Source of the DNA: Bizionia argentinensis JUB59
GTDB taxonomy: Bacteria > Bacteroidota > Bacteroidia > Flavobacteriales > Flavobacteriaceae
Assembly: GCF_000224335.1 (NCBI RefSeq)
Contig: NZ_AFXZ01000050.1
Span: 1-64,000 of the forward strand
Length of the DNA: 64,000 nt
Reading direction: 5' to 3'
The translations under genes were made by a program, and so were the position numbers. Of this stretch, positions 47,414 to 56,170 are shown piece by piece. Position 1 is the stretch's first letter. Each line of letters starts with the position of its first letter. The notes under the pieces are model-generated. The model made no database searches and had not been told where the DNA came from. It saw only the letters and a program-made list of their open reading frames with translations.

Positions 47414-47463
47414 CTTAATAGCTGGCTTATAATATTTACCATCTAAATTCATTTTAGCGAATT
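47414..47463 (-). repeat. Partial duplicate of the acyl-CoA dehydrogenase 3' end
   Basis: Minus-strand reading from about 47459 gives AKMNLDGKYYKPAIK-stop, matching the true C-terminus AKMTLDGKDYKPATK-stop of the adjacent gene (47497). The offset is 86 bases. It lies beyond the functional stop and is a degenerate tandem copy of the last 15 codons or so. Confidence 0.75.
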
Positions 47464-47496
47464 GCTAAACAATTTTCACCAAAATAACTATTGTTT

Positions 47497-48666
47497 TTAT
47501 TTAGTCGCTGGCTTATAATCCTTTCCGTCCAAAGTCATTTTGGCGATGATTTCCCGTAAAATCTCAGATGTTCCACCACCAATTGGTCCTAAACGGCTAT
47601 CGCGTAATAATCGAGCCATTGGATATTCTTCCATATAACCGTAACCGCCTAAAAACTGTAGACATTGATAAATAACCTCATCGGCCATTTTAGTAGATTG
47701 TAATTTAGAAATTGTTGCTTCTTTAACTACATATTCTCCTTTATTCATACGGTTTGTTACCGAATAATTAAATTCTTTACAAACAATCATATTAGCATAA
47801 GCATCTGAATACGCATGACGCAAGGCTTGGAAATTATTGATGCTTTTCCCAAAAGCGTAACGCTCACTCATATATTGTTTGGCATAATCCAAAGCAAATT
47901 CAGCTCTAGCATGTGCGTTTACACCCATAATTAAACGTTCGAAAGCAAAATGTTGCATAATGTATGGAAAGCCTTTGTTGACTTCTCCCATTAAGTTTTC
48001 GGCAGGGATAGTTACATTATCGAATGCAATTTCAGCTGTATCACTGGCTCTCCAGCCTAATTTATCGAGTTTGGTAGCCGAGATACCTGGTGTATCTCTA
48101 TCCATGATAAACATACTAATACCTTTGTTTCCTAACTCCGGATTTGTTTTAGCCGCAACCACTAAATAGTCGCTATAAATACCATTAGTAATAAACGTTT
48201 TAGATCCGTTAAGAACATAGGTATCCCCTTTCTTTTCGGCTGTTGTACGCATGGCTGCAACATCACTTCCACCAAAAGGTTCGGTAACACATAAGCAACC
48301 AATCATATCGCCACTGATACTTGCCGTTAAATATTTTTCTTTAATAGCTTCACTACCTTCTGCATTTACGTGTGTCATTGCCAAATAAGCATGGGCCCAC
48401 ATATTAGCGGCAAATCCACCAGAATTAACTTTCTGTAATTCTTCAAGAAATATAATAGTATAAAATAAGTCTAAATCTAATCCGCCATATGCTTCCGGGT
48501 AGTTAACACCAAAAAAGCCCATATCGCCAAATTTCTTCCATATAAAACGCTCAACGGTTCCGTCTTTCTCCCATTTTTCAATATGTGGAACAACTTCTTT
48601 TTGTAAAAAATCTTTTAAGCTCTGTCTAAACAAGTTATGCTCTTCGGTGAAGTACATAGTATTCAT
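47497..48666 (-). CDS. Acyl-CoA dehydrogenase
   Basis: 389 residues. Family motifs: CLCVTEPFGGSDVAAMRTTA (FAD/substrate binding, about 130-150), GSKTFITNG, and the C-terminal YQCLQFLGGYGYMEEYPMARLLRDSRLGPIGGGTSEI with the FAD-contacting GGYGYMxEYP. A catalytic base at the usual Glu position lies in the last block. It removes two hydrogens from acyl-CoA using FAD and electron-transfer flavoprotein. Long-chain or branched-chain preference is unknown. It is downstream of the helix-hairpin-helix gene, 21 bases away; transcription may continue from there. Confidence 0.92.
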   Translation of the reverse strand: MNTMYFTEEHNLFRQSLKDFLQKEVVPHIEKWEKDGTVERFIWKKFGDMGFFGVNYPEAYGGLDLDLFYTIIFLEELQKVNSGGFAANMWAHAYLAMTHVNAEGSEAIKEKYLTASISGDMIGCLCVTEPFGGSDVAAMRTTAEKKGDTYVLNGSKTFITNGIYSDYLVVAAKTNPELGNKGISMFIMDRDTPGISATKLDKLGWRASDTAEIAFDNVTIPAENLMGEVNKGFPYIMQHFAFERLIMGVNAHARAEFALDYAKQYMSERYAFGKSINNFQALRHAYSDAYANMIVCKEFNYSVTNRMNKGEYVVKEATISKLQSTKMADEVIYQCLQFLGGYGYMEEYPMARLLRDSRLGPIGGGTSEILREIIAKMTLDGKDYKPATK

Positions 48667-48687
48667 AAATTTCTTTTTTTTGTATAA

Positions 48688-49584
48688 TTATTCAATCAAC
48701 AAATATAATGTAATAATCTCAAATTTGCTGACTGGAAAGTCCTTAACTTTCGTTAAATCATTCAATGATTGGAAGCCATCGCGCAAGGTTCGTTGCTCTA
48801 TTATATTATGCGCCACCTCATAATCAATATAATTTATGTTTACCAATTGATCACGCGTAGCTGTATTTAAATTAATTAGTTGAATAGATTTGGGCGTTTT
48901 TACCGTGAATTGCTCTTTAATTCTCAAAATTACTTCCGGTGACAAGCCATAGACCTCGGTAAGTTGAATATCGGCAATAAAAATAGATCCTATTTCTTCG
49001 CGATAATTGATAATTCGTTCCGATAACTTTTCACCCACACCATATACCCGCTTTAATTGTGAAGCTGTTACCGTATTTAAATCAATTTTTTCAGCAAAGG
49101 TTTTGGGTTTATTATTATTATTATTATTATTATTATCATAATTCTGATTAACATTTTTAGGCTTTGGATTTGTCACCCAATCTGGAAACTTGAAGTAAGG
49201 TGATAATCTTTCCAAAAGCGAATCGGATACTTTGGTAACCTGCTGAAAATCTTTAGCAGAATTCACCCATTTTTCAGTTGCTCTAAAATGATGTAGCCGA
49301 TCTATTTCTTCATTACTCATTCCCAAAGTGTAACCTTTATAATCGGTTATATAATTTGGATTAAATGGATATACTTTAGGCTTTAATTTTTGTAATTGCA
49401 CTAGTTTAAGCGAATCTACTTCTTTTTGCAAATCATCAATTACAAAGTTGGTTTCCGCGTGTACACCTAAAGATTTATCATACAAATAAAAAGCAACCTG
49501 CAAAAAAACTATAACGGTTACCAATAGAAAAATCCCATTTCGCTGTTTTCTTGTAAACGTGAAATGGGATTTTTGTATGTTCAT
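48688..49584 (-). CDS. Membrane-anchored helix-hairpin-helix protein (ComEA-like)
   Basis: 298 residues. A short basic start, one transmembrane helix (about 17-34, GIFLLVTVIVFLQVAFYLY), a low-complexity linker with eight Asn (coded by an AAT repeat at 49111-49134) and two or three helix-hairpin-helix units: KIDLNTVTASQLKRVYGVGE (about 168-187) and INLNTATRDQLVNINYIDYE (about 235-254). Such tandem HhH domains bind DNA backbone; ComEA uses them to pull DNA across the envelope. Orientation here (N-in, C-out) would agree. The first codons overlap a hairpin terminator (49528-49574), an odd arrangement. Confidence 0.85.
   Translation of the reverse strand: MNIQKSHFTFTRKQRNGIFLLVTVIVFLQVAFYLYDKSLGVHAETNFVIDDLQKEVDSLKLVQLQKLKPKVYPFNPNYITDYKGYTLGMSNEEIDRLHHFRATEKWVNSAKDFQQVTKVSDSLLERLSPYFKFPDWVTNPKPKNVNQNYDNNNNNNNNKPKTFAEKIDLNTVTASQLKRVYGVGEKLSERIINYREEIGSIFIADIQLTEVYGLSPEVILRIKEQFTVKTPKSIQLINLNTATRDQLVNINYIDYEVAHNIIEQRTLRDGFQSLNDLTKVKDFPVSKFEIITLYLLIE
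49528..49574 (-). terminator. Terminator hairpin of the AGCS gene inside the start of the next gene
   Basis: Perfect 14-bp stem AAAAATCCCATTTC (49528-49541) and GAAATGGGATTTTT (49561-49574), with T-run on the minus strand and an inner GTTT/AAAC pair. It begins after the start codon (49582-49584) of the helix-hairpin-helix gene and lies within its first 19 codons. Confidence 0.8.
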
Positions 49585-49593
49585 ATTAAGAAT

Positions 49594-51663
49594 CTATTTT
49601 ACTGCTATCTTTTTGTATAGTTGATTAGATTTTAACTTCTTGATGTATTGGGCTAGATCACCCTTCACTTCACCAGACATAATATATAATCCAATTATGT
49701 TTGGAAAAGACATGGCTAAAATCATCATATCCGAAAAGTCAAGAACAGCTCCTAAACTTACAGACGCTCCAATAACCACAAAAACTAAAAACAACATTTT
49801 ATAAATAAACTCAATTTTTTTGCTCTTACCAAATAAGTAAGTCCAAGCTCTCATTCCATAATAAGACCAAGAGATCATAGTTGAAAACGCAAATAAGAAA
49901 ACGGCTAGTGCTAAAACATATGGAAACCAAGATATTTGACTACCAAAGGCATCCGATGTTAATTGCGCACCTACTAAACCTTCTACTTCATGCATTCCTG
50001 TAAAAATTAAAACTAAAGCAGTTAATGTACAAACCACAACCGTATCAATAAACGGCTCCAATAAAGCTACAAAGCCCTCAGATGGTGGATTATTTGTTTT
50101 TGCTGTACTATGTGCAATGGCTGCAGAACCAACACCGGCTTCATTTGAAAATGCAGCCCGCTGGAAACCTACTACTAGAACCCCAATAACACCTCCTTTT
50201 AAAGCAGATGGACTAAATGCGCCATCATATATTGCAGAAAATGCTGGACCTATGTTTTGTATGTTCATGATAATTACCGCTAAAGCAGCAACTATATATA
50301 TGGACGCCATTATTGGAACCACTTTACCAGTTACTTTAGCAATACTGCTAATACCTCCAATAATAACAACACCTACTAAAATTGCGGTTACAATACCGAA
50401 ATAGAAACCATGACCTTCTAACATTGGAAACTGTCCTGCTAATTGCTCAAACGATTGGTTTGCTTGGAACATATTACCACCTCCAAAAGAAGCACCAACG
50501 GCTAAAACTGCAAACATACCAGCAAGCACTTTACCCATACCTTTCATGTTCCGTTTTTCAAGTCCGTATCGTAAATAATTCATGGGTCCACCAAAAACAC
50601 GTCCATCAGGTAAAATATCACGATATTTTACACCTAAAGTACATTCCACAAATTTGGTAGACATCCCTAATAAACCACAAACAATCATCCAAAAAGTGGC
50701 TCCCGCTCCACCCAATGAAACAGCTACAGCTACACCAGCAATATTACCTAAACCAACAGTACCGGAAACGGCAGTTGCTAAAGCTTGAAAGTGTGTTACT
50801 TGCCCAGGTGCATCTGGATCATCATATTTTCCTCGCGCTAAATCAATAGCATGTTTAAATCCACGGATATTAATAAAACCCATTCTTATGGTAAAGAACA
50901 GAGCACCGAATACTAACCAAATAACTATAAATGAAATAGGTTTTGTAAGTGGATCGCCATTAGGATGCGTTAAAACAATCGGCTCATAATATTTTACTTC
51001 AGCAAAAAAATGCGCTCCTTGTTCAATAACATGTTGCGCATTATCTGAATTATAAATTACTTTTCCTTCAGCCGTTAATTGCTTTAAAGTACCTTTTCCC
51101 GTTGATTTTACTGTAATTTCCTCTCCTAAATCATCTTTAATAACAGCTATAGGCTCATTAGTTGAGATTTTTTCACCATCTTTTTTAAGCCATTTTACCA
51201 GTGTATATTTATTATCTACCCTATTGTTCCAATCTGGAATTCCAATTTGCTTAGAATCTGCATAAACAACTGGATCATAAACTCCAATTGCAGCAAAGGG
51301 ATCCCAAAAAAGTACTGCCCCTAAAGCACTTACTGCAGGCGTCATAGTTCCATTAAAAACTTCTGTAATCGCATCGGACTTCACGGTAAACACAGCTGTT
51401 TTACTATTACCAACTGCATCGGTTACTAGAACAGTGTATGGTACACCTTCCGTAAGACCCATTGCTCTATTAGAGTTTAATGGTGTACTTTGGTTACTCC
51501 AGCGGTATGTAAAAGGCTCCACTCCACCTTTAACTGTAATTTTAATTGAACCATCATTAATTGAAGTTGAAGGATTTGAGACTAGCCCTTCGATTTCCAA
51601 ATCTTGCGCAAATGCTATAATTGGTAGAATTACAGTGAAAATTGAAAGAAGAATTTTCTTCAT
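49594..51663 (-). CDS. AGCS sodium:alanine symporter with fused N-terminal domains
   Basis: 689 residues, about 200 more than a standard AGCS transporter. After a signal peptide ([17 protein letters not shown]) comes a SprB-type Ig-like repeat (about 25-95: [20 protein letters not shown], then [13 protein letters not shown]). A membrane segment with [17 protein letters not shown] follows, then a biotinyl/lipoyl-like beta domain (about 150-215: [20 protein letters not shown], with no attached Lys in an MKM context) and the symporter proper from about 240 ([40 protein letters not shown]). It takes up Ala or Gly with Na+. The extra domains lie on the periplasmic side if the usual topology holds. 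Gene order continues to the helix-hairpin-helix gene. Confidence 0.9.
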   Translation of the reverse strand: MKKILLSIFTVILPIIAFAQDLEIEGLVSNPSTSINDGSIKITVKGGVEPFTYRWSNQSTPLNSNRAMGLTEGVPYTVLVTDAVGNSKTAVFTVKSDAITEVFNGTMTPAVSALGAVLFWDPFAAIGVYDPVVYADSKQIGIPDWNNRVDNKYTLVKWLKKDGEKISTNEPIAVIKDDLGEEITVKSTGKGTLKQLTAEGKVIYNSDNAQHVIEQGAHFFAEVKYYEPIVLTHPNGDPLTKPISFIVIWLVFGALFFTIRMGFINIRGFKHAIDLARGKYDDPDAPGQVTHFQALATAVSGTVGLGNIAGVAVAVSLGGAGATFWMIVCGLLGMSTKFVECTLGVKYRDILPDGRVFGGPMNYLRYGLEKRNMKGMGKVLAGMFAVLAVGASFGGGNMFQANQSFEQLAGQFPMLEGHGFYFGIVTAILVGVVIIGGISSIAKVTGKVVPIMASIYIVAALAVIIMNIQNIGPAFSAIYDGAFSPSALKGGVIGVLVVGFQRAAFSNEAGVGSAAIAHSTAKTNNPPSEGFVALLEPFIDTVVVCTLTALVLIFTGMHEVEGLVGAQLTSDAFGSQISWFPYVLALAVFLFAFSTMISWSYYGMRAWTYLFGKSKKIEFIYKMLFLVFVVIGASVSLGAVLDFSDMMILAMSFPNIIGLYIMSGEVKGDLAQYIKKLKSNQLYKKIAVK

Positions 51664-51759
51664 AAGTTAATTTATTAGTTAGTTTTTTGTTAATTAGTAG
51701 GACAAGATGCTAAAAAAAAATGAGTTTCTAAAACATCTGTTGTTAAAAACAAACATCCC

Positions 51760-52782
51760 TTATTTTATATTATAAAAAGAGTTTAGTTTCATAATCTGTT
51801 CTGGTCGGCCAAGTACTATTATTTTTCCGTTTGGCATCAGCTCCTGTTCTGCTTCCGGATTAATAATATAATCGCCATTCCCATCTTTGTAAGCTATAAC
51901 ATTGCAACCTGTTTTTTTTCTTAAATCCAAATCACGAATTGTCTTAATCTTTGAAGCATCATAGAGCTTACTAACCTCAATTTCTTCTATATTAACATTC
52001 GATTTCCCAACGGCAGTCAGGTTATCTATAAACTCTATTAAATCGGGTACTACAACCAAAGATGCCATATGACCGCCACCAATTTTGTCTGGCAAGATAA
52101 CATTGTTCGCACCTGCCAATTTAAGTTTAGTATATGATGTTTCTTGAGAAGCACGGCTTATTATAATCAGTTCTTTGTTAATTTGCCTTGCGGATAATAC
52201 CACAAACAAATTATCAGCATCATTTGGCAGTGCAGAGATTAGTGTTGTTGCACGGTTAATTCCAGCTTTTATAAGTATTTCGTCTTCATTAGCATTCCCG
52301 TGAACAAATGGCATCATTTCACTCTGATATTTATCGATAATCTCTTTATTGTGCTCAATTATTACAAAAGGTTTATTGTAAGCCATTAATTTATTGGCCG
52401 CCTGTTTACCGTTTCTGCCATAGCCACAAATAATAATGTGGTCTGAAAGATTATCAATCTTTTTTTGCATTTTCTTTTGTTTTAAATCTTCAAAATTATT
52501 TTTGCTTAAAATATATTCAGTAATCACGCTAATGGCATAACCAACAATTACAACACTAGTAAGTATAAGGAAAACCGTAAAAATCTTGGAAGCATCATCT
52601 AGAGGGCTCACTTCACTAAAACCAACAGTAGTAATGGTTATTACTGTCATATATAGTGCATCTATCCATCTATAGTCTGACAAAACCATAAATCCAACAA
52701 CCCCAACAATTAGTAACAGAATTAATAGCGCAATAGCTATAATTATTTTGGATCGAAATAAATTTAGAACTAGATTATTCAT
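51760..52782 (-). CDS. Potassium channel with RCK (TrkA-N/TrkA-C) domains
   Basis: 340 residues. Two transmembrane helices frame a pore with selectivity filter TTVGFSEV (51-58). The cytosolic RCK domain starts with the Rossmann motif IIICGYGRNGKQAANKLMAY (about 113-132), and a TrkA-C-like domain follows (about 240-335). It is of the MthK/Kch type and opens or closes by ligand binding to RCK. The start lies 2 bases from the PspC gene stop, so DUF2851-PspC-channel form one operon. Confidence 0.9.
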   Translation of the reverse strand: MNNLVLNLFRSKIIIAIALLILLLIVGVVGFMVLSDYRWIDALYMTVITITTVGFSEVSPLDDASKIFTVFLILTSVVIVGYAISVITEYILSKNNFEDLKQKKMQKKIDNLSDHIIICGYGRNGKQAANKLMAYNKPFVIIEHNKEIIDKYQSEMMPFVHGNANEDEILIKAGINRATTLISALPNDADNLFVVLSARQINKELIIISRASQETSYTKLKLAGANNVILPDKIGGGHMASLVVVPDLIEFIDNLTAVGKSNVNIEEIEVSKLYDASKIKTIRDLDLRKKTGCNVIAYKDGNGDYIINPEAEQELMPNGKIIVLGRPEQIMKLNSFYNIK

Positions 52783-52784
52783 AA

Positions 52785-53012
52785 CTACAAGTCGAAAACT
52801 GAAGACCGTTTTGTAAATAACAAATCTTTAATACGCATCCAAAAAGCAATAAATAAATACACAGCGAATCCAAAACCCAATGTCACAAAGGTTAAATACA
52901 TAAAGGATGTACGCACAACTTTAGCGCGAATTCCCATACGGTCTGCAATACGCTGACATACGTGAAAGCCGTGCTTTTGGAAGTACAGTAAAGGTTTTAA
53001 GAAAATATTCAT
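52785..53012 (-). CDS. PspC domain protein
   Basis: 75 residues, almost all one PspC domain: GFHVCQRIADRMGIRAKVVR followed by a hydrophobic stretch (TSFMYLTFVTLGFGFAVYLFIAFWMRI). PspC-type proteins are inner-membrane and act in envelope stress signalling in enterobacteria; here no PspA/PspF partner is present. It lies between DUF2851 and the channel gene on one transcript. Confidence 0.85.
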   Translation of the reverse strand: MNIFLKPLLYFQKHGFHVCQRIADRMGIRAKVVRTSFMYLTFVTLGFGFAVYLFIAFWMRIKDLLFTKRSSVFDL

Positions 53013-53028
53013 ACTGCAATGTAGTAAT

Positions 53029-54300
53029 TTATTTGCTTATTAATCGATTTCCAATTACACATTGCAAGCATTTATTAGAATTACAATACTCGGTTTTAAG
53101 TTGCAATAAAGCTTGTGAAACGCTTGCCGAATCCGGCATAGACTTTAATTCGTTAAATTTTTTTACAATCGTGTTTTTTTCTGAAGGAATTTGCGTCATT
53201 AAATCAATTAATTCCGAAACCTGATCTTGTCCTTGCTGTTTAGCATATGCAAATTTTAAAGGCACAATTGTGTTTATAACTAGAAGATTAATAAAATTCT
53301 TTGTCAATATTTTTTTTGATGTTTTTGAAACCGTTTGAAACGTGTAATGCGTTTCCCAAAAAGCAGAACATCCTACTCCAAAAATTTCATAAAACTGCTC
53401 AAGTGAGGAACTAGACATCACTTTAGAAAACAAATTGTCGTTTTTATGATATAAAATTGCTAATTGTGACAAACGTATAGTTGGGAAGTTAGGCGGACGT
53501 AATTTAAAAAATTGAGGTTGTGTAACATGATTATTATTCAATTGAAATTTATTTATCAAATACAGATACTGTTTTAACAAGTGCTGTTCATATGGAACAT
53601 CACTGTATTTGTTTAAAAGACCAACTTGCCCTAACAGAAGCGCTTCCAGCTCTTCAGGTTTATTTTGAAGTTTTCTTATGATACTAAAATCCAGCGATTG
53701 CGCCATGCTTAAAAACGCATCACCATTAATATTGAGTCCGAAATTTTTGGATAGCATATTAAACAATACCGCTTCCCAGTTGTTTTTTAACTTTACTAAT
53801 AAATTAGTAATCGCCAATGATTTTTGTTCCAAACGTTCTATATAAAGACGCTCCAACCAATTCTGTAACAAGAAATCTGGTGTACTGTGAAATTCATTCT
53901 CACAGTTAATCCAAGTCTGCTTTTTTGAAAACAATTGGTAATAATTATCCAATAACTGTTTATCAATATAATTTATGAGCTCTAAAGTGGGAATAACCGT
54001 GTTATCTTTTCTAAACACATCTGTATCATGTTCCCAAACAACATGCAAAATCACATTTTGATAAGCGGGATCTTTCTCATGATTGTGTACATACCAGTCA
54101 CTCGATTTTATATGAATTTCTACATTTCCTGCCCAAAGTTGTTCATCAATTTTAAGTTGTGTTGTAAAAAAATCCGGGCCTGACAAATGGTTATGCTGTC
54201 CGGAATTAATTATAACTACATCTTGCCCTTGAGTTGTTTTCAAATTTAGAAGTTGAAACTTTTTAAACTGCCATAAATAATGTAAAAATGCTTCTTGCAT
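53029..54300 (-). CDS. DUF2851 family protein
   Basis: 423 residues matching DUF2851: EAFLHYLWQFKKFQLLNLKT, GPDFFTTQLKIDEQLWAGNV, HVVWEHDTDVFRKDNTVIPT and a Cys-containing C-terminal end (YCNSNKCLQCVIGNRLISK). The N-terminal part has the appearance of a PD-(D/E)xK-type nuclease fold (GPDFFTTQLKI, GNVEIHIKSSDWY), which I infer from pattern and have not verified. The C-terminal Cys pair CNxxKCLxC suggests metal binding. It is first in an operon with PspC and a K+ channel. Confidence 0.88.
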   Translation of the reverse strand: MQEAFLHYLWQFKKFQLLNLKTTQGQDVVIINSGQHNHLSGPDFFTTQLKIDEQLWAGNVEIHIKSSDWYVHNHEKDPAYQNVILHVVWEHDTDVFRKDNTVIPTLELINYIDKQLLDNYYQLFSKKQTWINCENEFHSTPDFLLQNWLERLYIERLEQKSLAITNLLVKLKNNWEAVLFNMLSKNFGLNINGDAFLSMAQSLDFSIIRKLQNKPEELEALLLGQVGLLNKYSDVPYEQHLLKQYLYLINKFQLNNNHVTQPQFFKLRPPNFPTIRLSQLAILYHKNDNLFSKVMSSSSLEQFYEIFGVGCSAFWETHYTFQTVSKTSKKILTKNFINLLVINTIVPLKFAYAKQQGQDQVSELIDLMTQIPSEKNTIVKKFNELKSMPDSASVSQALLQLKTEYCNSNKCLQCVIGNRLISK

Positions 54301-54392
54301 GAATCTAATTTACACATTTTAAGCGAATTATGATAGTTCCTATTTTGTTTTGTACTTTTACAACGGTACACAATTAAAATAAAGTATATTTT

Positions 54393-54926
54393 ATGAAATA
54401 TCTTATACTAACTTATTTAACTCTTATAATACAAACGCAAATGACCTTATATATCTTTAACTCTGAAAGTAAGACAGCCGATTGGTATACGCTAGACGAC
54501 GTTGTTATGGGCGGAAACTCCAACGGGTCATTTTCTATTAACGCTGAAGGATTTGGTGTTTTTAAGGGTGAAATATCTTTAGAAAATAATGGTGGGTTTT
54601 CATCAGTTCGACATGACTGTAAACGTAAAAATACTGAAGGCTTTACGCATTTTATAATTCGCGTAAAAGGTGACGGCAATCCGTATCAGTTCCGCGTAAA
54701 ATCGGATAAAACCAATAGATACTCTTACGTGGCTACATTTCAAACAACGGAAAGCTGGGAAACTATTAAAATTGCTTTTTCCTATATGCCAGCCGTTTTC
54801 CGCGGTCGTAAACTAGATATGCCAAATTTCTCAGGCAGTACTATTGAAGAAATTGGATTCTTAATTGGCAATAAAAAGCCACAAAAATTTAAACTGGAAA
54901 TTGATAGTATTATTTTGTCAAAATAG
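54393..54926 (+). CDS. CIA30 family protein
   Basis: 177 residues: WYTLDDVVMGGNSNGSFSIN (about 31-50), GGFSSVRHDC, FIIRVKGDGNPYQFRVKS, ETIKIAFSYMPAVFRGRKLD and the ending EEIGFLIGNKKPQKFKLEID are the CIA30 pattern. Named after a mitochondrial complex I assembly protein, bacterial members are carbohydrate-binding-like jelly rolls of unknown role. The start MKYLILTYLTLIIQTQ is hydrophobic and may be a short signal. It is divergent from DUF2851, 92 bases away. Confidence 0.88.
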   Translation: MKYLILTYLTLIIQTQMTLYIFNSESKTADWYTLDDVVMGGNSNGSFSINAEGFGVFKGEISLENNGGFSSVRHDCKRKNTEGFTHFIIRVKGDGNPYQFRVKSDKTNRYSYVATFQTTESWETIKIAFSYMPAVFRGRKLDMPNFSGSTIEEIGFLIGNKKPQKFKLEIDSIILSK

Positions 54927-55002
54927 TTTCTATAAAAAAACAATTCCTCTTGTACTATACAACGCCACTATTTAATTATAACTTTTTAGTATCTTCGTTT
55001 TC

Positions 55003-55782
55003 ATGAATAAAATTGATATTCGGCATGTAGAAGTTGTGCAATATATTAGCCCTTTACGCGAAGGAGGTTCACTTCCTGCTATTGTAAAAGCTGATGATGA
55101 CTTTCTTTATGTACTGAAATTTAGAGGAGCTGGGCAAGGAAAAAAAGCATTAATCGCCGAATTTATTGGTGGTGAAATTGCACGTACCATAGGTCTGCAT
55201 GTTCCAGAATTAGTTTTTATGAATCTTGATGACTCCTTTAGTAAAACGGAGCCTGATGAAGAAATTCAAGATTTGCTAAAATTTAGTGTGGGATTAAATC
55301 TAGGACTTCACTATCTATCTAGCGCAATAACCTTCGACCCTCTGGCTTCAGATATAGATTCTATGACAGCTTCCAAAATACTGCTCATGGATAGTATCAT
55401 TAGCAATATAGATCGCACAGCCAAAAACACCAATTTATTAGTTTGGAATAAGGAAGTTTGGGTGATAGATAATGGTGCGAGTTTTTATTTTCACCATAAT
55501 TGGCAAACATGGGAAAATCATTTAACCCGAACCTTTCCGCTTATTAAAGACCATGTACTTTTAGAATTTGCAAAAAACCTAAAAGAAGCTGCAATTATAA
55601 TCACCGATAAACTTACCGATCAGAAAATCCAAGAAATCATTTCGTTAATTCCCGAAGATTGGTTGGAAAATGAATCAGATCCTTTCTCGCCTGATGAAAT
55701 ACGAGCGGCTTATATTACGTATTTGCAAGCTAAACTCTCCATGATTGATAAATTAGTTAAAGAAGCTGAAGATGCCAGATAA
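55003..55782 (+). CDS. HipA-like kinase domain protein
   Basis: 259 residues. Pattern of the stand-alone HipA-like kinase family: LREGGSLPAIVKADDDFLYV (nucleotide loop, about 17-37), KFRGAGQGKKALIAEFIGGE, the catalytic NIDRTAKNTNLLVW (about 141-154) and the metal-binding VIDNGASFYF (about 157-166). The protein lacks the N-terminal HipA domain and no HipB-type antitoxin is adjacent. Instead it overlaps a DUF3037 gene by 11 bases, a pairing I recall from other bacteria. Substrate and physiological role are unknown. Confidence 0.88.
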   Translation: MNKIDIRHVEVVQYISPLREGGSLPAIVKADDDFLYVLKFRGAGQGKKALIAEFIGGEIARTIGLHVPELVFMNLDDSFSKTEPDEEIQDLLKFSVGLNLGLHYLSSAITFDPLASDIDSMTASKILLMDSIISNIDRTAKNTNLLVWNKEVWVIDNGASFYFHHNWQTWENHLTRTFPLIKDHVLLEFAKNLKEAAIIITDKLTDQKIQEIISLIPEDWLENESDPFSPDEIRAAYITYLQAKLSMIDKLVKEAEDAR

Positions 55783-56155
55783 AGTAACTTTTGAATATGC
55801 CATAATTCGGTTTGTACCTAAAGTGGAACGTGATGAATTCTTTAATATAGGCGTTATTCTTTTTTCAAAACGAAAAAAATTTCTGGGCATAAAATATTTA
55901 ATTGATCCTAAAAAATTTGATGCTTTTTCCAATGATATAGAATTATACGACGTTGAAAATTATTTAAAAGCTTGGGATTTAGTTTGTCAAGGTGCGCCAG
56001 CTGGCGGCAAAATTGGAGCGCTTGAATTATCCGATAGGTTTAGATGGTTAGCGGCTTCAAAAAGCACTATTCTTCAGTGTTCAAAAACGCACCCTGGATT
56101 ATGTTACAATCCAAAAGAGACCTTGGAAGGTCTCTTTGAATCGTTTGTATTATAA
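55772..56155 (+). CDS. DUF3037 family protein
   Basis: 127 residues: FEYAIIRFVPKVERDEFFNI (about 5-24), GVILFSKRKKFLGIKYLIDP and RFRWLAASKSTILQCSKTHP are DUF3037 signatures. Soluble, of unknown function. It overlaps the HipA-like kinase by 11 bases and is translated from the same message, so a joint function is likely. A 9-bp hairpin (AAAGAGACC at 56114-56122, GGTCTCTTT at 56129-56137) lies inside the last codons and may act as a weak terminator between this gene and the converging cysteine synthase gene. Confidence 0.88.
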   Translation: MPDKVTFEYAIIRFVPKVERDEFFNIGVILFSKRKKFLGIKYLIDPKKFDAFSNDIELYDVENYLKAWDLVCQGAPAGGKIGALELSDRFRWLAASKSTILQCSKTHPGLCYNPKETLEGLFESFVL

Positions 56156-56170
56156 AAATCGGTTTATTAA

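Noticed and set aside
56114-56137. Perfect AAAGAGACC/GGTCTCTTT hairpin
   Set aside because: It is inside the last codons of the DUF3037 gene and has no U-tract; a weak terminator between converging genes is possible but not supported enough to call.
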